A stretch of 64,000 nt of DNA from Pisaster brevispinus (lineage: Eukaryota; Echinodermata; Asteroidea; Forcipulatida; Asteriidae): positions 1,001,501-1,065,500 of the forward strand of contig JAMKCF010000012.1 of NCBI GenBank assembly GCA_023634235.1. Reading direction: 5' to 3'. The notes below the pieces were generated by a model. The model was not told the origin of the DNA, searched no databases, and was given only the letters and a program-made list of their open reading frames with translations. Of this stretch, positions 26,221-40,222 are shown piece after piece; positions within the stretch are counted from its first letter, which is position 1, and the number at the start of each line of letters is the position of its first letter. The position numbers and the translations under genes were made by a program.

Positions 26221-26345
26221 GTGTCCAAATTGGTGGCTACAGCTACGCTGGATTTCCACATCGTCATGCGTTGAAGTAAAGGACATCTTAAGCAACACCC
26301 TAGCAACAGTTGTATCTGTAACCCTAGCCACCAACTTGGATATAG
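26221..26345. repeat. 'Gtgtccgaattggcggctatggc' fold-back, intron copy
   Basis: GTGTCCAAATTGGTGGCTAC at the left is mirrored by TAGCCACCAACTTGGATATA at the right. Internal GTCATGCGTTGA and AGCAACACCCTAGCAACAGT recur in the copy at 50279-50431. Confidence 0.65.
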
Positions 26346-28841
26346 CCTTACACTGCAATCACCCATGGGGTACATTGCAACATACACTGTCAGGGGAACA
26401 AAAACTCTACTGTAAATTACCTCATGGTATTTTCTCAAGTATGTCACTTTAACTAATCCATAGCGAGCATATTTGTGGTTAACCCCCATCCCTTTATTAC
26501 ATCATATTTAAGAGAGTCTTGAGATGGTTTCAGGATTCAGGAACACACACATGGTTTATCAATGGGTAACAATCTGCTTTCACTGTTGCCTCATTGTATA
26601 TGAATTCTTACAACTCAATAGAACGGAATAACACAAGAATGTCTAGAAGTGTACATGTATGTCCCAACAAAAGACAAGTTCCGTTTGTCATTCCTCACTG
26701 ATGAATTAACTAACAATAGTATGAACAATTGAAAGATGTACAACACGGATGACAAGATCCTTCACTGAGAGGACGTTTCTTTCTTAGGAATAATTGATGA
26801 CGTGAAATCATGTCTAGGGAAACCCCTAACCCTTCCCTTTTGAAACAAGTTGTAATTATTTAAATTTTTCTGAAAATCAGAAAAAAGGGCGCACTGGAAC
26901 TCAAAAAGGCAAACTTGAAACTAAAAACTGATTCTGCCGTAGGATTGTCAATTCAAATCCACTTATCTAGGATTAACCTGAAATATGTTCTTCTTTTGTG
27001 ACATGATGTATTAAATGAGCGTTACAAAGCAACGAGCACTTTTTGTTAACAAGTAAAACTAACAATCTTTCCAGACAGTTTCCATTTGACTGTTATCATT
27101 TTTCCAATTTGATGTTCATTTAAATTCCTTTATAATCTCAATACTCTAACAAACAGCCCTCACCCTTAACACTGGCCTGATGTACATTCTCTAGTAACAA
27201 CTTCTGCGGACTAGTAAAAACTACTTCTCATCTTGCCCAGTGGGCTACCAAAAACTTTGCAAGTTCCTTCTTGTCTAAAACACTCCTTTTCAGATTTTGT
27301 TGTTGTAATTTTGTATGAGAAAAAATCACCTACATGTAGCATCACAAAGCAGGACGGCCACTTCAAGGTGAGGGCTACAGATGTGAATAATAACCTTTTA
27401 AATTTGTTAAATAATTTATGAGTGTGTGAATGTTCTTCATTGACCACTAAACTGGTTGGGATCACTACCATTAATACATCTGAAAGATACAAGTATGACA
27501 ATACATGTCTAAAATCTGGGCTACTAAAACTTCCCTGGGGCAAATAAAACTCCCAGTTTACTAGCCTGTCGGGTTACTTCACAAAAAACTGCAGCAAAAT
27601 GTCTGAACATCCCTTGTATTGCAGAAGCGCTGGTCTTTAATTTATACCAACAATAACCATCCATTTGTTTAATTTCAACCACCCACAACACTGCAGCCTG
27701 CAAATAATCCTTAACTGCTATAATAAAAAATATACCACACTAGTTTTGACATCATTGATTGGGTAACCAAAAGAGATCCACCTGTTGCCATCATTCAGTA
27801 ATACAACTGAAGATTCTTAAGTTAAAATTTCAACCACAATTTTATCTTCACCAGATGTTTCCTGCCATAAACATAAGGGAAAACACCATTTTAATTATAT
27901 TGTGGACAATCTAATAATAAAATATGCAATCTATTGATTTTAAACTTTCACAGAACTTCCTTAAAAAAATCAGCGAATTCTGGCAAGCACTGGAATGTTT
28001 CAAGGTAGGTCATACTTTGGTTATGACCCAGAAAAGGAATTGTGCAATTTTATAAATCCAAAAGCCTAGTCATTATAAAGACGGTAATGGTCAAAAAGGA
28101 TATTGCAGAATTATTATGTCTGAAGTGTCCACGTTAATTAGAAATCAATGAAAGTATGTCAAAACATTTGAATCTCCAAAGATCAATCAGCCTCAAAATA
28201 AGGAAGGGGGTCCCTATTATAAGTGAAATATAACAACAGATTGTAATCATGTTTACAGAAATAAACTACAACAAAGAATCAAATGCAATCCTTGATCTTT
28301 GAAATATTCTAGACTGAAGACCATCCGAAAATCTCACTTTAAATTCGGCAGCTCTTTTCAAAAAACCTTGGACCAAGTAGATCAAACACCGATGCTTAAT
28401 GAAGTGGTTTTATTAATACCACAAACCACAACATACAGTGTGCCGCAGAATTGCATAGATAGGATACTAGTCTACAAAAGAAGGCTTCTTCAGCTTTCTA
28501 AATAAACACTGTATATAGCTTTCCCACAAACTGGCGGCTGTTTTATCAAAATGACTTAATCAGGTTCATCCAGGACGTGGTCATTGTCTATGGTCAGACT
28601 CACACTCACAGTGTAGAAGGACCCAAATAAACTGCTCCAGTACAACCAAAACAAGTTCACTGTCCTACATGTTTGATAAAGTACACTGCCAGTGCCAAGC
28701 ATTCTACTAGGTTGTGGTAACTTTGAACCATAGTGGTAACGAGCACTTGCACAATGTAGAAACACAATGTAATGTACTATGGCCAAATTTACTGTATGTA
28801 TGTATGTGTACTTCTCAGACTTCCAAACAGAGCATGTCATT

Positions 28842-29030
28842 GCCAAGTGGTTGAGTGCACAAAACTCAACTTTAGGTCGCCCAGTCATCCAAAGGGGGGG
28901 GGGAGTGGGTACAGGGTTGGATTGGATCCCAGTCATTGCACTTGTGTCCATCAGCAGCAAGACAAGTAATTGCATGTATCATTGCTTCTCAACACAGAGT
29001 GAGTAAATGGGTACCTGCCAGGACAGTTAC
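28842..29030 (+). repeat. SINE-like element with CACTTGTGTCC core
   Basis: Contains CACTTGTGTCCATCAGCAGC, TTGCTTCTCAACACAGAG and GAGTAAATGGGTACCTGCC in the order seen in the element at 61490 (CACTTGTGTTCTTACGCAAG) and the fragment at 22785. A G-run interrupts the head. Confidence 0.4.
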
Positions 29031-29410
29031 AGTTTGGAAGTAACCGTTACTACTAGTATGCTGGTATACAACCTTTCTCTATGGTACAACCATCTCTTTT
29101 TGGAGGAGTGATTGGCTTACACGAGCCGTTGTGGTCTCCACGTTTGGGACGGTACACTTCTGCTCCTCTTCAGGAGGAACTGTTGCATGGTTGATGAGCA
29201 ACATGTACATAAAGCCCAGCTTTGGCTGCCTAGGCTGCACTTAAGATGTGGGTTCACTTATTGGAACATTTTGTTTCCTCAAAACATAAAAGAGCAACAT
29301 TTTATGGTATTAACAAAGATTTCCTCTGACACGAAGTCACACTCACAATACATGCTTAAAAATATGTAATATGAAGTATCATCAAAACAATTGGAGCCTC
29401 GTCTTCATTA

Positions 29411-29474
29411 ACCATAACCAGTGGAACCATAACCAGTGGAACCATAACAGGTGGAACCATAACAGGTGGAACCA
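29411..29474. repeat. 15-bp minisatellite, four units
   Basis: Four head-to-tail units of ACCATAACCAGTGGA and its variant ACCATAACAGGTGGA. Confidence 0.85.
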
Positions 29475-29934
29475 AGTTATATTAGGGAAATTCCCACAAA
29501 TCTGTCCAACACCTGGTACTATGGTACATGTACAGCAGTTCAGTTAAAACAACAACTTCTTGATTATTATGATTCAATCACTTGAGATTGCTTGACAACA
29601 AAACACGTTTTGACAGAAAATAACAAAGTCTGACACGATGCCTGATGAAATTACTTCCTTTCCCTATTACCCAGGCAGAGTTATTTTTAACAAAAAAACC
29701 TGAAAAAGCTAATTGCTGAGTTTCCAGAAGGGACCAGCTGTTTTAAACAGTGTTGGTTTGTGTGGCTTTGTGGTTTGTTCATTACCTAACCATTTGAGTT
29801 TTTATTAGCTACACCAGTGCCGGCTTCAATGGGGTATCATCTGGTTTACTGGGTCAAGGATCTAGAGGCTGGATACTGAATGAAACCAAACAAAAAGAAA
29901 TTGCTCCATCCAAGAAAGTGAGATACATGAACCC

Positions 29935-30837
29935 AGCTATCCGGCGTGCTCATCTATCCGGATGACCAAATATAATAACATTACATCATGCCACGTCTGC
30001 ACACAGCTGGCAAAAGAAGTACAGTTTTAGTGCCGTGCTGAGTCATGTTAGGTACTAGCAACATTCATTGTAGATGACCCCTTCCTCTTGGACTGTCATG
30101 GAGGCTTCCGAGAGCACTGGACGCGTGAATCGTTTTAGGGGTGTCTAAATAAACTCCCATAACTCCTTTCTGCAGAGTAAAATGATAAATTTTGCTTAAG
30201 CGCAAGGAAAAGCATGAACATGTATAAAGATTGGCCAAGAGAATGTGATTGAACTGAATTGAATCAGAATATAAATGGAACCACAAAGAACTACCCGCAA
30301 GGTAGCCTTTTGTCAAGGCCTTCGTGGATTGGACAGCTTTATAAACAGCAGAGCACTGGAACGGGAGACCACCCCGCGAGCCGAGTGGCGAGGCCACGAG
30401 GGCCTTTTCCAACTTGTTTGCGTTTGCATTATTCATAACATATGCAAATAAGTATCTGATGGTACACACAACAAAACGTTCACCATTTGTATATTTGTTA
30501 ATTTGCATAATTTGTTAATGTATGCTGACCCGCTGACCCCGTTGCTTCTAATTGGTTTGGAATTTTGCTACCGTTTGGGTAGCAAAAATCAAGATTATAA
30601 AGAAAAATATTAGAAACCGCAAACAAGTTGTGGTCTCCCCTTCCAGTCGCTTGGGATCACGGCTCTATGAAGCTGTCCAAGCCATGAAGGCCTTGACAAA
30701 AGGCTCCCTGCAAGATGCTGCAAGGGTGAACGCGGCGGTATTGTCCGCCAGTTTTATCACCATCCGAGCACAGTCGGACTAATCAGACCATGACTGTCCG
30801 GCTACGCCACCCGGATAGTTGAGCACGCCGGATAGCT
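29935..30837. repeat. 0.9-kb fold-back element with 27-bp terminal inverted repeats
   Basis: The termini at 29935-29961 and 30811-30837 are inverted copies (AGCTATCCGGCGTGCTCA...) differing at one position. Inner arms at about 30299-30340 and 30669-30710 are also inverted: AGCCTTTTGTCAAGGCCTTC against GAAGGCCTTGACAAAAGGCT. A 147-codon open frame on the - strand lies between the arms. It has no recognisable motif and is treated as incidental. Confidence 0.75.
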
Positions 30838-31013
30838 GAGACCGTGACAAGGGCTTGGCTTAAGACTAGCCCAGTGTACATGTATGTTGTCAAATAAAAA
30901 AAACCATGGTGGGCTAGTAAGCACCACTTGTCAACTTGCCCTGTAAGCTCCTAAAAAGTGTGCACCGTGCAGATGTTTCAAATGTTCTTTTTTTCCCCTT
31001 TTAGATGTGATTA

Positions 31014-32188
31014 GGCCGAACAAAATAATAGTTGTGTTTCCGGTTACCCGACCGTCCCTAGAAAATCATGCCGACCCTGTATCTTTTTATTCCAAAAACG
31101 ATATAAAATAAAATCTTATGGTGCCGACCCAACCTCATTTTTGTGCACATCGTCAAATTTTGTGAAGTAACTTAATTGCCAAATTAAATTCTTGCCAAAC
31201 TATTTAATTATTTAACTTAAAATGTAGGTTTTTAAAAGGAAATCTACCGGTAAATTCAAGATATCCAGCTCGTTTTCTGTCGAGAAAGTCTCTGGTATTT
31301 ACTAGCTGCGATCGTTAATTTCAGTATACGAACGTTAAAACATGCATGCACGTTGTTAGTCTGGCTCTCTCCTCGATGTCCCATACTACAATACGTAGGC
31401 GAGTAGGGAAACACACAACTCGATTTTCCAGGAGTTAGAAGACGCGCGGTGGAGTCTAATCACAATCTTTTTCTTGTGATATATTATACAAAATTGTAAC
31501 CTCGTACTCAAAAACACATCGTTCTCGCGGCACAATTTTCCCCAATGTGCGTCGTCGACCGATCGTTCCACCGATCGTTTAATCGAAAATGTATTGCAAA
31601 AGAAGCGATTTTAAACAAGCGATCCTTTATTCACGAATCCATGGAAATGGTTGTTGATGAAAAAAGTTTTATTAAGGGCAGAAATTAGGGGGAAAGATCG
31701 TTCAAAAACGCAAGTTTGCGAACTTCACTTCTGTTTTTTTTTTTTTTTTATTTTTTTTTTTTTTTTAGCTTCAATAATTGTATGCACCTTTGAGTGTTTA
31801 GATTAAAATAAGTATCAATCATGGTCGAGATTTTTTGAAAGCTTGACCGACCTGCACATAAGGCATATATCTGAATAGGCCTACAACAACTGCAATGTAT
31901 CACAAAGCACAATTCCTGTCTGTAGCATTTTTTATTTCCTTAAATTTAATATTTTGCATCAAACTACTGGTAGTGGTAGGCTAGGTATTGTAACAGCTGT
32001 GACCTCATCTTATATTTGTGAGTGACCTTTGACCCTGCTTTTTGCTGCCTAAATATTTTTAACATTCATTCCGACCCTAAGTTTTGGAGCAAAACAATAT
32101 TTTAACAAAATAAAATGTGTTTATGTCCCTACCTACCCTAATTTTTTGGTCAGTGTAATAGGAAACACATATATTATTTTGTTTGGCC
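31014..32188 (+). mobile_element. Harbinger-like non-autonomous DNA transposon
   Basis: The termini are inverted: GGCCGAACAAAATAATAG...TGTGTTTCC at the left and GGAAACACA...TATTATTTTGTTTGGCC at the right. The element is flanked by TTA on both sides (31011-31013 and 32189-32191). A TTA/TAA target duplication with GGCC-type ends is typical of PIF/Harbinger. There is no long open frame, so no transposase. About 1 kb of the interior is shared, inverted, with 33729-34750. Confidence 0.65.
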
Positions 32189-32920
32189 TTAGTACAAACA
32201 AATTTTTAGTTTTTCTTTTTGACTTGTGAATGATCTGACCAATAAACGTGTTTGGATGGCTACATAATGGTTAAAGTTATCATCCGACAGTACACGCTCA
32301 AAATCTTGGCTTATAAAAGTTCCAAAAGGGCAAATAATTAATTTTTTTTGTTTTTTGAGGTTTTTAAAAAAAATGGGGGGGGGGAGAGGGGGTATTTCAT
32401 GTATCGAATAATTCATTTGTGCATTTTTTAAAAATCTCATTGGGGAAAAAGGGTTCTGAGGGGGGCTGTAGCCCCACCCCTCTGTTTATGCAACTGGTTT
32501 TTGGATTGTGGTGGGATGATACTTTAGATACCATAACGCATTGTAGTGCTCAATTATTTGCTGAAGAAACATCAACAGTGTTACTCGTTTCCACATCGCT
32601 ACGTATTGTCAATATATATGCTATTTCTACCCCAAGCAGATCTGTATTCAGCTTGTTATGACTGATGATATTCACCAACTCTAAAACACAGAGACCTATT
32701 CTTCTTAACTATTCATGGTATTTAAAGCACTCCTTCATGACCTTACGGATGAGACTAAAGATATGGGTGGGGTGACAGGTGAGGTATGCTTCCAGACAAA
32801 GACACACAAAAGAACCCAACAAATCTAAGTCTATTTACAAAAGGGGGTCACATTCTTCTTGGAGTCTTGAAAAAGTGAAAGTTATGTTCAAATCTATTTA
32901 TAGCTTTGAGTTGACAGTGA

Positions 32921-33110
32921 GCCACGTGTTGTCCAGGATTTGTACAGGATGTACTGAAACGTGTATACATACAGTACATGTTTAATTTACATTATGAAAT
33001 AATGGCAACTTTTGTCAGAGACAGCCATGTATTGTCCAGGATTTGCACAGGATGTACTGAAACGTGTTTTTTTACATTATGACATAATGACAACTTTTGT
33101 CAGAGACAGA
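32921..33110 (+). repeat. Tandem duplication (~100-bp unit, two copies)
   Basis: GCCACGTGTTGTCCAGGATT...CTTTTGTCAGAGACA (32921-33023) is repeated as GCCATGTATTGTCCAGGATT...CTTTTGTCAGAGACA (33024-33110). Copy 2 lacks part of the internal ATACATACAGTACATG segment. Confidence 0.8.
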
Positions 33111-33728
33111 TGTTTGGCTAAGGCAGGGGTCATCGAAGATTTGAGTTTTGAAAAAAAAATTGAATAACAAGCAAATTTAAAAATGGTTGCCATTGTTGTT
33201 ATACTACATGTACTTTTTTTTTTGAAAGGACAAATCTGCCAAATTCCATGCTTGTTTCATCGAAGGCACAATCCCATCAACTATATGCTGAACTCAAAGA
33301 TCCCAATTGCTAATCTTCCAACATGTGCATGATGTATATAGGTACAGACCAACATCCATCCATGATCGGGGCTAACTCAACACCAATTGTTTCATGTTTG
33401 GACTCTGAAAAGATTGGTATTTCTTGCATCATGCATAAAGTGAATGATGAGGCTATACAACAACATTCATCAAAGAAATATGACGTAGATTCTTGAAGGA
33501 TTTGGGTTTCAAGTGCTATCATGGTTAAAACTAGGACTCCTGAGGTGATCCTTGGCTACATGTATTTCTATGGCTATAGTTCACTGGTTACTATACATGT
33601 AGGATAGTTTATTGGTACCTACCGGTATAGTACATTGTATAGTGCAAATGTGCAACTTTCTAAGGAAAATAGGGCAAATCATGTACACGTACTCTAAACT
33701 AATCAAAAGGCAGAATCTTTATACAGGG

Positions 33729-34750
33729 CAGGGTTCTGCCCAGGATTTTTTCAGTGGGGGAAAAAAATGGGCGAATGGGCGAATGGGCAGGCGAATGGGC
33801 GGGCGAATGGGCAGGCGAATGGGCGGGCGAATGGGCGGGCGGGCGGGCGAATGGGCGGGCGGGGGTGGGGTAGAGGCAGCAAAAAGCAGGGTCAAAGGTC
33901 ACTCACAAGTATAAGATGAGGTCACAGCTGTTACAATACCTAACCTAGCCTACCAGTAGTTTGATGCAAAATATTTGGTTGTACACTGGACACTTTATCA
34001 ACAAAATCTCCCATGATTAATACTTATTTATCTAAACACTCAAAGAAGCATACAATTGTCGAAGCTAAAAAAAATATTAATAAAAAACGGAAGTGAAGTT
34101 TGCAAACTTGCGTTTTTGAACGATCTTATCCCCTAATTTCTGCCCTTAATAATACTGTTTTCATCAACAACCATTTCCATGGATTCGTGAATAAAGGATT
34201 GCTTGTTTAAAATCGCTTCTTTTGCAATACATTTTTGATTGAACGATCGGTCGACGACGCACATTGGGGAAAATTGTGTTTATGAGTACGAGGTTACAGT
34301 TTTGTATGATATATCAAAGGAAGGAGGTCGCGATTCGACTCCACCGCACGTCTTCTAACCCCTGGAAAATTGAGTTGTGTGTTTCCCTACTCGCCTAGGT
34401 ATTGTAGTAAGGGACATGGAGGAGAGAGCCAGACTAACAACGTGCATGCGTGTTTTAACACTCGTATACTGAAATGAACGATCGCAGCTAGTAAAATACC
34501 AAGACTAGGGACTTTCTCGACAGAAAACGAGCTGGATATCTTGAATTTACCGGTAGATTTTCTTTTAAAAACCTACATATTAAGTTAAATAATTAATAAT
34601 TTGGCAAGAATTTAATTTGGCAATTAAGTTAATTCACAAAATTTGAAAATTTGTGGTGGGCGGAAAAAGAGAAAATTCCGTCAGTGGTGGGCGGGGAATC
34701 ACGAGTGCCGGGCGGGTTTTCCGGCGCCGACCACCGTGGGCAGAACCCTG
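33729..34750 (-). mobile_element. Non-autonomous DNA element with CAGGGTTCTGCCC ends
   Basis: CAGGGTTCTGCCC (33729-33741) and GGGCAGAACCCTG (34738-34750) are perfect inverted termini, flanked by ACAGGG on both sides (33723-33728 and 34751-34756). Near the left end is a tandem array of GGGCGAAT/GGGCGGGCGAAT units (33769-33862). The interior matches the reverse complement of 31014-32188, for example ACCGGTAGATTTTC, GTACGAGGTTAC and GAGGTCACAGCTGTTACAAT. Confidence 0.7.
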
Positions 34751-37700
34751 ACAGGGTGTTATTTAATACAATACATGATATACCAAAGTACATGTGGTAA
34801 TACTAAAAGAGCCACATATAGGAATGGGACATTAATTACAGCCATTCAAATAATACAGGTGGACAAGTTACAAGCAGCCACACTATACATCAGGTGAGAC
34901 CAGGATGTGGTTCGACTCTTAATACAAAAAATTTCCTTTGAGAGATAAAATTTGCAGAGATGAAAAAAAAAGAAAAAAAAAAGGAGTTCCTGTCTGACTC
35001 TCTTGGAATGCGGACGCAGACAAATAAACAAGAGCATATTGAATTTAGACAATAACAAAAATACTCAAGTTCAACAAGATATTCAATTTGATTCGAATTG
35101 TGGTGTGGATACAGATTGTACAATAGAAGTGGGAGGGTCTTTTATGATTTTAGTCAGTCCATCAGAACTCCCCCACACTGGGAATATTTTCAAAGGGAAA
35201 ATATTTTAAATAACTCAACTCACAACTGGTCTGCATAAATAAACTATTTTTAGCCAGATTTTAAAATGTGTACCTGAGAAAAGTAGTTTTTTGAGTCTGG
35301 AAAATTAAGGAGGAAGAATATTTGCACCATGCAAACTCCAGTGCCCAACCAACATTATCGTTGAGCAGTATAACCTAACCAGCGCAAAGAGCAGGCCTAC
35401 ACGCAACTTTGTGCATCATTGTACATACATGTACATGTAACTGTGAACAAACAACAAGACCAGTGAACCATGCAGCAAGCAACAGAAGGTTCCCAAAACA
35501 GTTTCATGCCTTAACTACATCTAACCACAGAGAAAGGTCACTACCTCCATGCTTTAAAATCAAGCATTGACCAACTTCGGAAAATTATACAAGTACTGAA
35601 CCTACCACATATTTTGAGACCTTACATACATGTATAGGTAGCAATCCAGGCGAGTGTATTGGTTATGATAGAGGACAGTTTTTGGAACTCTTGTTTTTTT
35701 GTTTTTTTCCTGATCATTTTGCCTAAAAAGGATGATCATTGAATTTGGTTGCTACAGCCCAAGTACCTATGGCCCAAGGGTATAGGTGCACTTCCAAAAA
35801 TGCTTTTGTGTAAAAGTGCATTTATAGTGACCTATTCCCATTTTAATCCACTTTCCAAATCTTGTAGTTGATACATGTATATCAAAGATAACATACAAGT
35901 ACTGTACATACTGTTTATTTTACGATTTTTTATTATTATTTTTTTAAGCCCGCGTGCCGAGGTCACGACTGTTGCTACATGACGTGTTATACATGAAAAC
36001 AACGACTGACTGTCTAACACCCAGACTCATCACGAGGTGCCGAGTACTGACAAATATTTTGAGCATTGCCATTTAGTAACTGTTAGAATTTTAAGAATGT
36101 TCATCCTAAATACCAAAAAGGTAGCCGGGGGGGGGGGGGGGGGGGGCCACAATTTCTGTGGGTGCCCCTTCATTTGGTTCTGACACACTTTTTCAAATTC
36201 CAATAGAATTTAACATTTTTCCTCAATCAAGGAAATGGCATTTATGGGGGGGGGGGGGTGAAATGTCCCTTAAATAGCAGAGGTCAAGCCCTCCATGGCC
36301 CAAAGTATGCCCTAATTTAACATCAACTCTGATAACATATTTCCCAAAAGTGCTTGGCAGATTGTATTACCTACTTGGAAGTACCAGTCCAAATCACCTT
36401 TGAACATAAACATCCTGCACTAACCTTTTCCTATTTAACCACAACATTGTATGCAAGGGTATAGAAATATAAAACTATGTAATTAAATTTAATCAATAAT
36501 ACTACTAAGTGTATCAACCCACTGCATACGTGATGATGGTTTTGGTCGGAAGTCCGACTTGAAACCAAACAGCATCACAGGTTCATGATTCCATGAACTT
36601 ATCAAGACTGTGACACCAACCATCCAAGTCAAGTACAGTTCATTCCCTAGTTTGCATAGATTCAACTTGTGACGGCAAATAAAAAAACTGAGTACACTGA
36701 AATGTTCTTATCCAGCTCAAAACAGACTTGAAATTATACAGCAACGTCTAGGTCTTGACCTCAGTACCCCACCAATGTGCTTCCACGAATAGTCTTATGA
36801 CTTTACCCATCAGAAATCAATTTCTAGACTTTAATTTAACCTTTTTATTCAATCTTACAAGGTAAAAACTCAACTGTGCATTGATCACATCAATGAAAGC
36901 CACAAGTAACTGACATTCACTTCACCAAGGTTTATGGTCAATATTATTGACTTTCTGAAAATGTGATAAATGGAAACAAAAATGATTCACTAAAACCGAT
37001 CAAACTAATTGCCACACTCGACTACGCAACCTGAACATCGCACCCCTGACCATTACATCATTGACACTGTATTCAAAACAGTAAAACACTGCCACCGAAG
37101 GGGAAGACAAAAAAATCGCTGACACATATTTTATTTTTAAGAGCTGACGAATCCACCGGCATGAATACTTCAGGTTGCCTTGTGACACATTCTGCAAATA
37201 AGACTTTTAAGTTTAACTCTAAAGGCTATTCCATACCATAGACATCAATACATTCTGTGGTTGGCTACTGTGATATGAATTCGTTAGTGACGCTGACGCA
37301 CCATGACGTGTTCTCCAAGATGAACCTGTGCCTTTCAAGGAATGCCGCATAAATTATACACAATTAAGATGCATCAGAGTTTCCATCTTAAGACACAGCG
37401 CTATTTATAGAATTTGTGAGTAGATAAACAAATTCACCAAAACTGTAATCAAAACACTTAATTGAGAAATACATACTTTATTTCCGTTCTTTAATTACTT
37501 TTTCTAACCCCCAAAAAGTATTTCAGCCAAACATAATACACACATCTTGTACTTCATCTCTTTGCAGATTTTTTTTATTCTCAACATATATTGTCATGGA
37601 ATTACTTATCATCTATGGAATTGAAAGTGAAGTTCACCTAAATGAGTGATAACCTTTAAAACAGTTTACATGGTGAACTTTTGTAAATTATCTTGAACAT

Positions 37701-38137
37701 TTTGGAAACTTGAAAACTTTTTCACAAATCACATCAAACTGAATGTGTTCCTTACATGTAGATGCTACCGGTCATACAAATTAAAAAGGAATTTGTTTCA
37801 AATCAATCAATATGAGTTTAATGGAATGATCTCTACTGCCTTAACTTTTCAAAATCACCTGTCAATATTTGTATGAATATATAGGCCCACAGTTTGGAAA
37901 TAAACAAACGATCTGAATGTGACGTCAAAGACTTCAAGATGTTTTGTATTTCATCGTTGGATTACATACATTACGTGGTACGGTACTGGTACCCCGCCAG
38001 TTGGTCAACCCATATGTATAGGAACAAAATGATAGAGGACTGGTTTGCAAGGGGGGGGGGAAGAATATGCCTGGGTGAAAGGCAGTACAGAAATAACAAA
38101 GTGGTACGGTCATACAAGTGACAATTAAAACAAACCC

Positions 38138-38201
38138 CTAATCCCCACCATCCCTAATCCGTACCAACCCTAGTCTCTACCAGCACTAATCCCTACCGAC
38201 C
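38138..38201. repeat. 16-bp degenerate minisatellite, four units
   Basis: Units CTAATCCCCACCATCC, CTAATCCGTACCAACC, CTAGTCTCTACCAGCA and CTAATCCCTACCGACC lie head to tail. Confidence 0.65.
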
Positions 38202-40085
38202 CCACCTCCAACCAGAATTTAAGGAAACCTCAGGAATGACTTTTTGGTTCCTTTTTTCCTTTCCCTCCATGAGTTTACTACTTTAAAAACAAATTTAAAA
38301 GAGGAAGCCCACGCCACCGGACCTATCACATTAGTGATAACTATGAGTTACGACAGTAATATGACTACCATTTTCATTTCCTCATGAATCTTTTCTACTT
38401 AAAATCTGTTAATCTAAGAAGGGGGAAAACCCGAGGCATGTTGTGGTAATTACAAGTTATGACAGTTATAATCGCCATTTTGACTTCCTTGTGAATGTCG
38501 TCTTTTATTTAGCATTGCATGAGGAACAACCAAACATTTCGTTTTATTAAACCACACAACCATTTAATTGTCATTAATTATATGAAATAAATGACTATAG
38601 TAATGACATAACTTAAGGTTGTTATTGTTCTGGAAATCCAACACCTGAGGACCAGTCACAATTCTCTCCAAGTGGTCCTACTGGCTAGTTCAGTGTTGAA
38701 AGGCATCCTTATTTAATGCCAAGTATGGACTAGAGAAAAAGCTGACAGACTAATAAAATTACAAGCTAACTGGTCTTGCTGGCTAGTCACTGACAAAGTT
38801 AAGGACAAACCCTGACTGGGTTTGTGGTGTTTAGAAGAGCTCCTTTTGATCTATAAACCCATTTTACTGCTGTTCAACCTTTACAAGGAAAAGACTCAAA
38901 ATAGCTAGGCCTACTTGTTTTTCAAATTTTTTAAAACAAAAAAATAGTTTTTAATATTCAAAGAATCTTTTGATAAAAAAACAATACAGTGCACTGCAGA
39001 GTAGTGTACCAGTGGTCCTAAATTGATTGCTATTTGAGTGTTTAATAATTCAATTTTGTTGAATTAACTATGTAAGCAAAAAACTTAAGCAGCTTTTAGA
39101 AATTGTGTGCCAAAGAACAAGGAGCCAAAACTGCCAATATGAGGTGCTAAGGGATGAGGTACCAAAAAGGCAAGAAGCCATGGAACATGATTTTGACTTT
39201 TGAAATTGGTTTGTTACATGTACATGTGTAGATACTGACATTTTATGCTGAAAAGTTGGCAGAAAATTATGATCATGGACACAGAATGACCTTTGAAATG
39301 ATACAGAATGACCCAAGTGGGTAATACTAATAATGGGCAAGAATACCACTTCAAGAAAGATAATGAGTTGTAATTAGACACAAGTTTTCATCATTTTTCC
39401 AAAGTATAGGCCTAAGTTTTGGGAGATTTTGAAGCGAAATTTGAGTCCAAAGGTACAATCCTAATAGGAGTCTAAAGAAACAATCCTACTGGAGTGGAAA
39501 GTGTTAGCCAGAGGGGTGTCTGGGCATCTTTTGGACATTCTCTTTTAAACTTGGACAGCCTGTTTTATCTGTTATTTACATGAACAATTCGGACAATTCG
39601 TTTTTTAATTTCTAGCAAGTTTGGACACCCTTTAACCAAGGTGAAATTACAGCTGATATTGCTAAAAATTGTGACCAGTGGAGGTACTACTTAAACTCTT
39701 TGAGGTTAATATGCAAACCTCATAATAGGGAATGTGTTTTTGACAGTGGAGAAGGGACTGGGAGTAAAAGAAATTGTTAGATTGGAACCTTTCAAGTATT
39801 TAGACTTTTCTGGTTAGAATTTTTTCACACTTACATTGTACATTTACATAAAATGCTCACTTTAACACAACAATAATACAGTCTACAGAGTATATAAAAA
39901 GCTTGATTTTGGCCGAATCTTGTTTAAAAAAAGACACAGTGCACAACTTCCCTCCTGTTGTAGCAAAACAAACTGCGCCACAAAATGTATCAGTTGCTAC
40001 TCAAAAATTGCACCTGCTCTTCAATATTTGCATTCAGTGTGCATAAAACATGTTCACTTTAAAAGATTTCGCTATGCAACTTAGC

Positions 40086-40168
40086 TGGATGAAACCAGTC
40101 CCGGATGAAACCAGTCCCGGATGAAACCAGTCCCGGATGAAACCAGTCCCGGATGAAACCATTCCCAG
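40086..40168. repeat. 16-bp minisatellite, five units
   Basis: GGATGAAACCAGTCCC is repeated perfectly four times, with a fifth degenerate unit ending CCATTCCC. Confidence 0.9.
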
Positions 40169-40187
40169 ACTGACACAGATACTTTTT

Positions 40188-40222
40188 CCAGTCAGTTTCC
40201 CTAATTGTGGTTTATTACTTAT
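40188..40222 (+). repeat. Tail fragment of the tRNA-derived SINE
   Basis: CCAGTCAGTTTCCC followed by TGTGGTTTATTACTT is the same tail found 3' of the tRNA-like head at 10879-10910. The head is absent here. Confidence 0.55.

Noticed and set aside
28556..28975. 139-codon - strand open frame
   Set aside because: It overlaps a SINE-like element on the other strand and has no family signature.
33612..33914. Glycine/arginine-rich and proline/alanine-rich frames on both strands
   Set aside because: They are produced by the GGGCGAAT tandem array inside the mobile element at 33729-34750.
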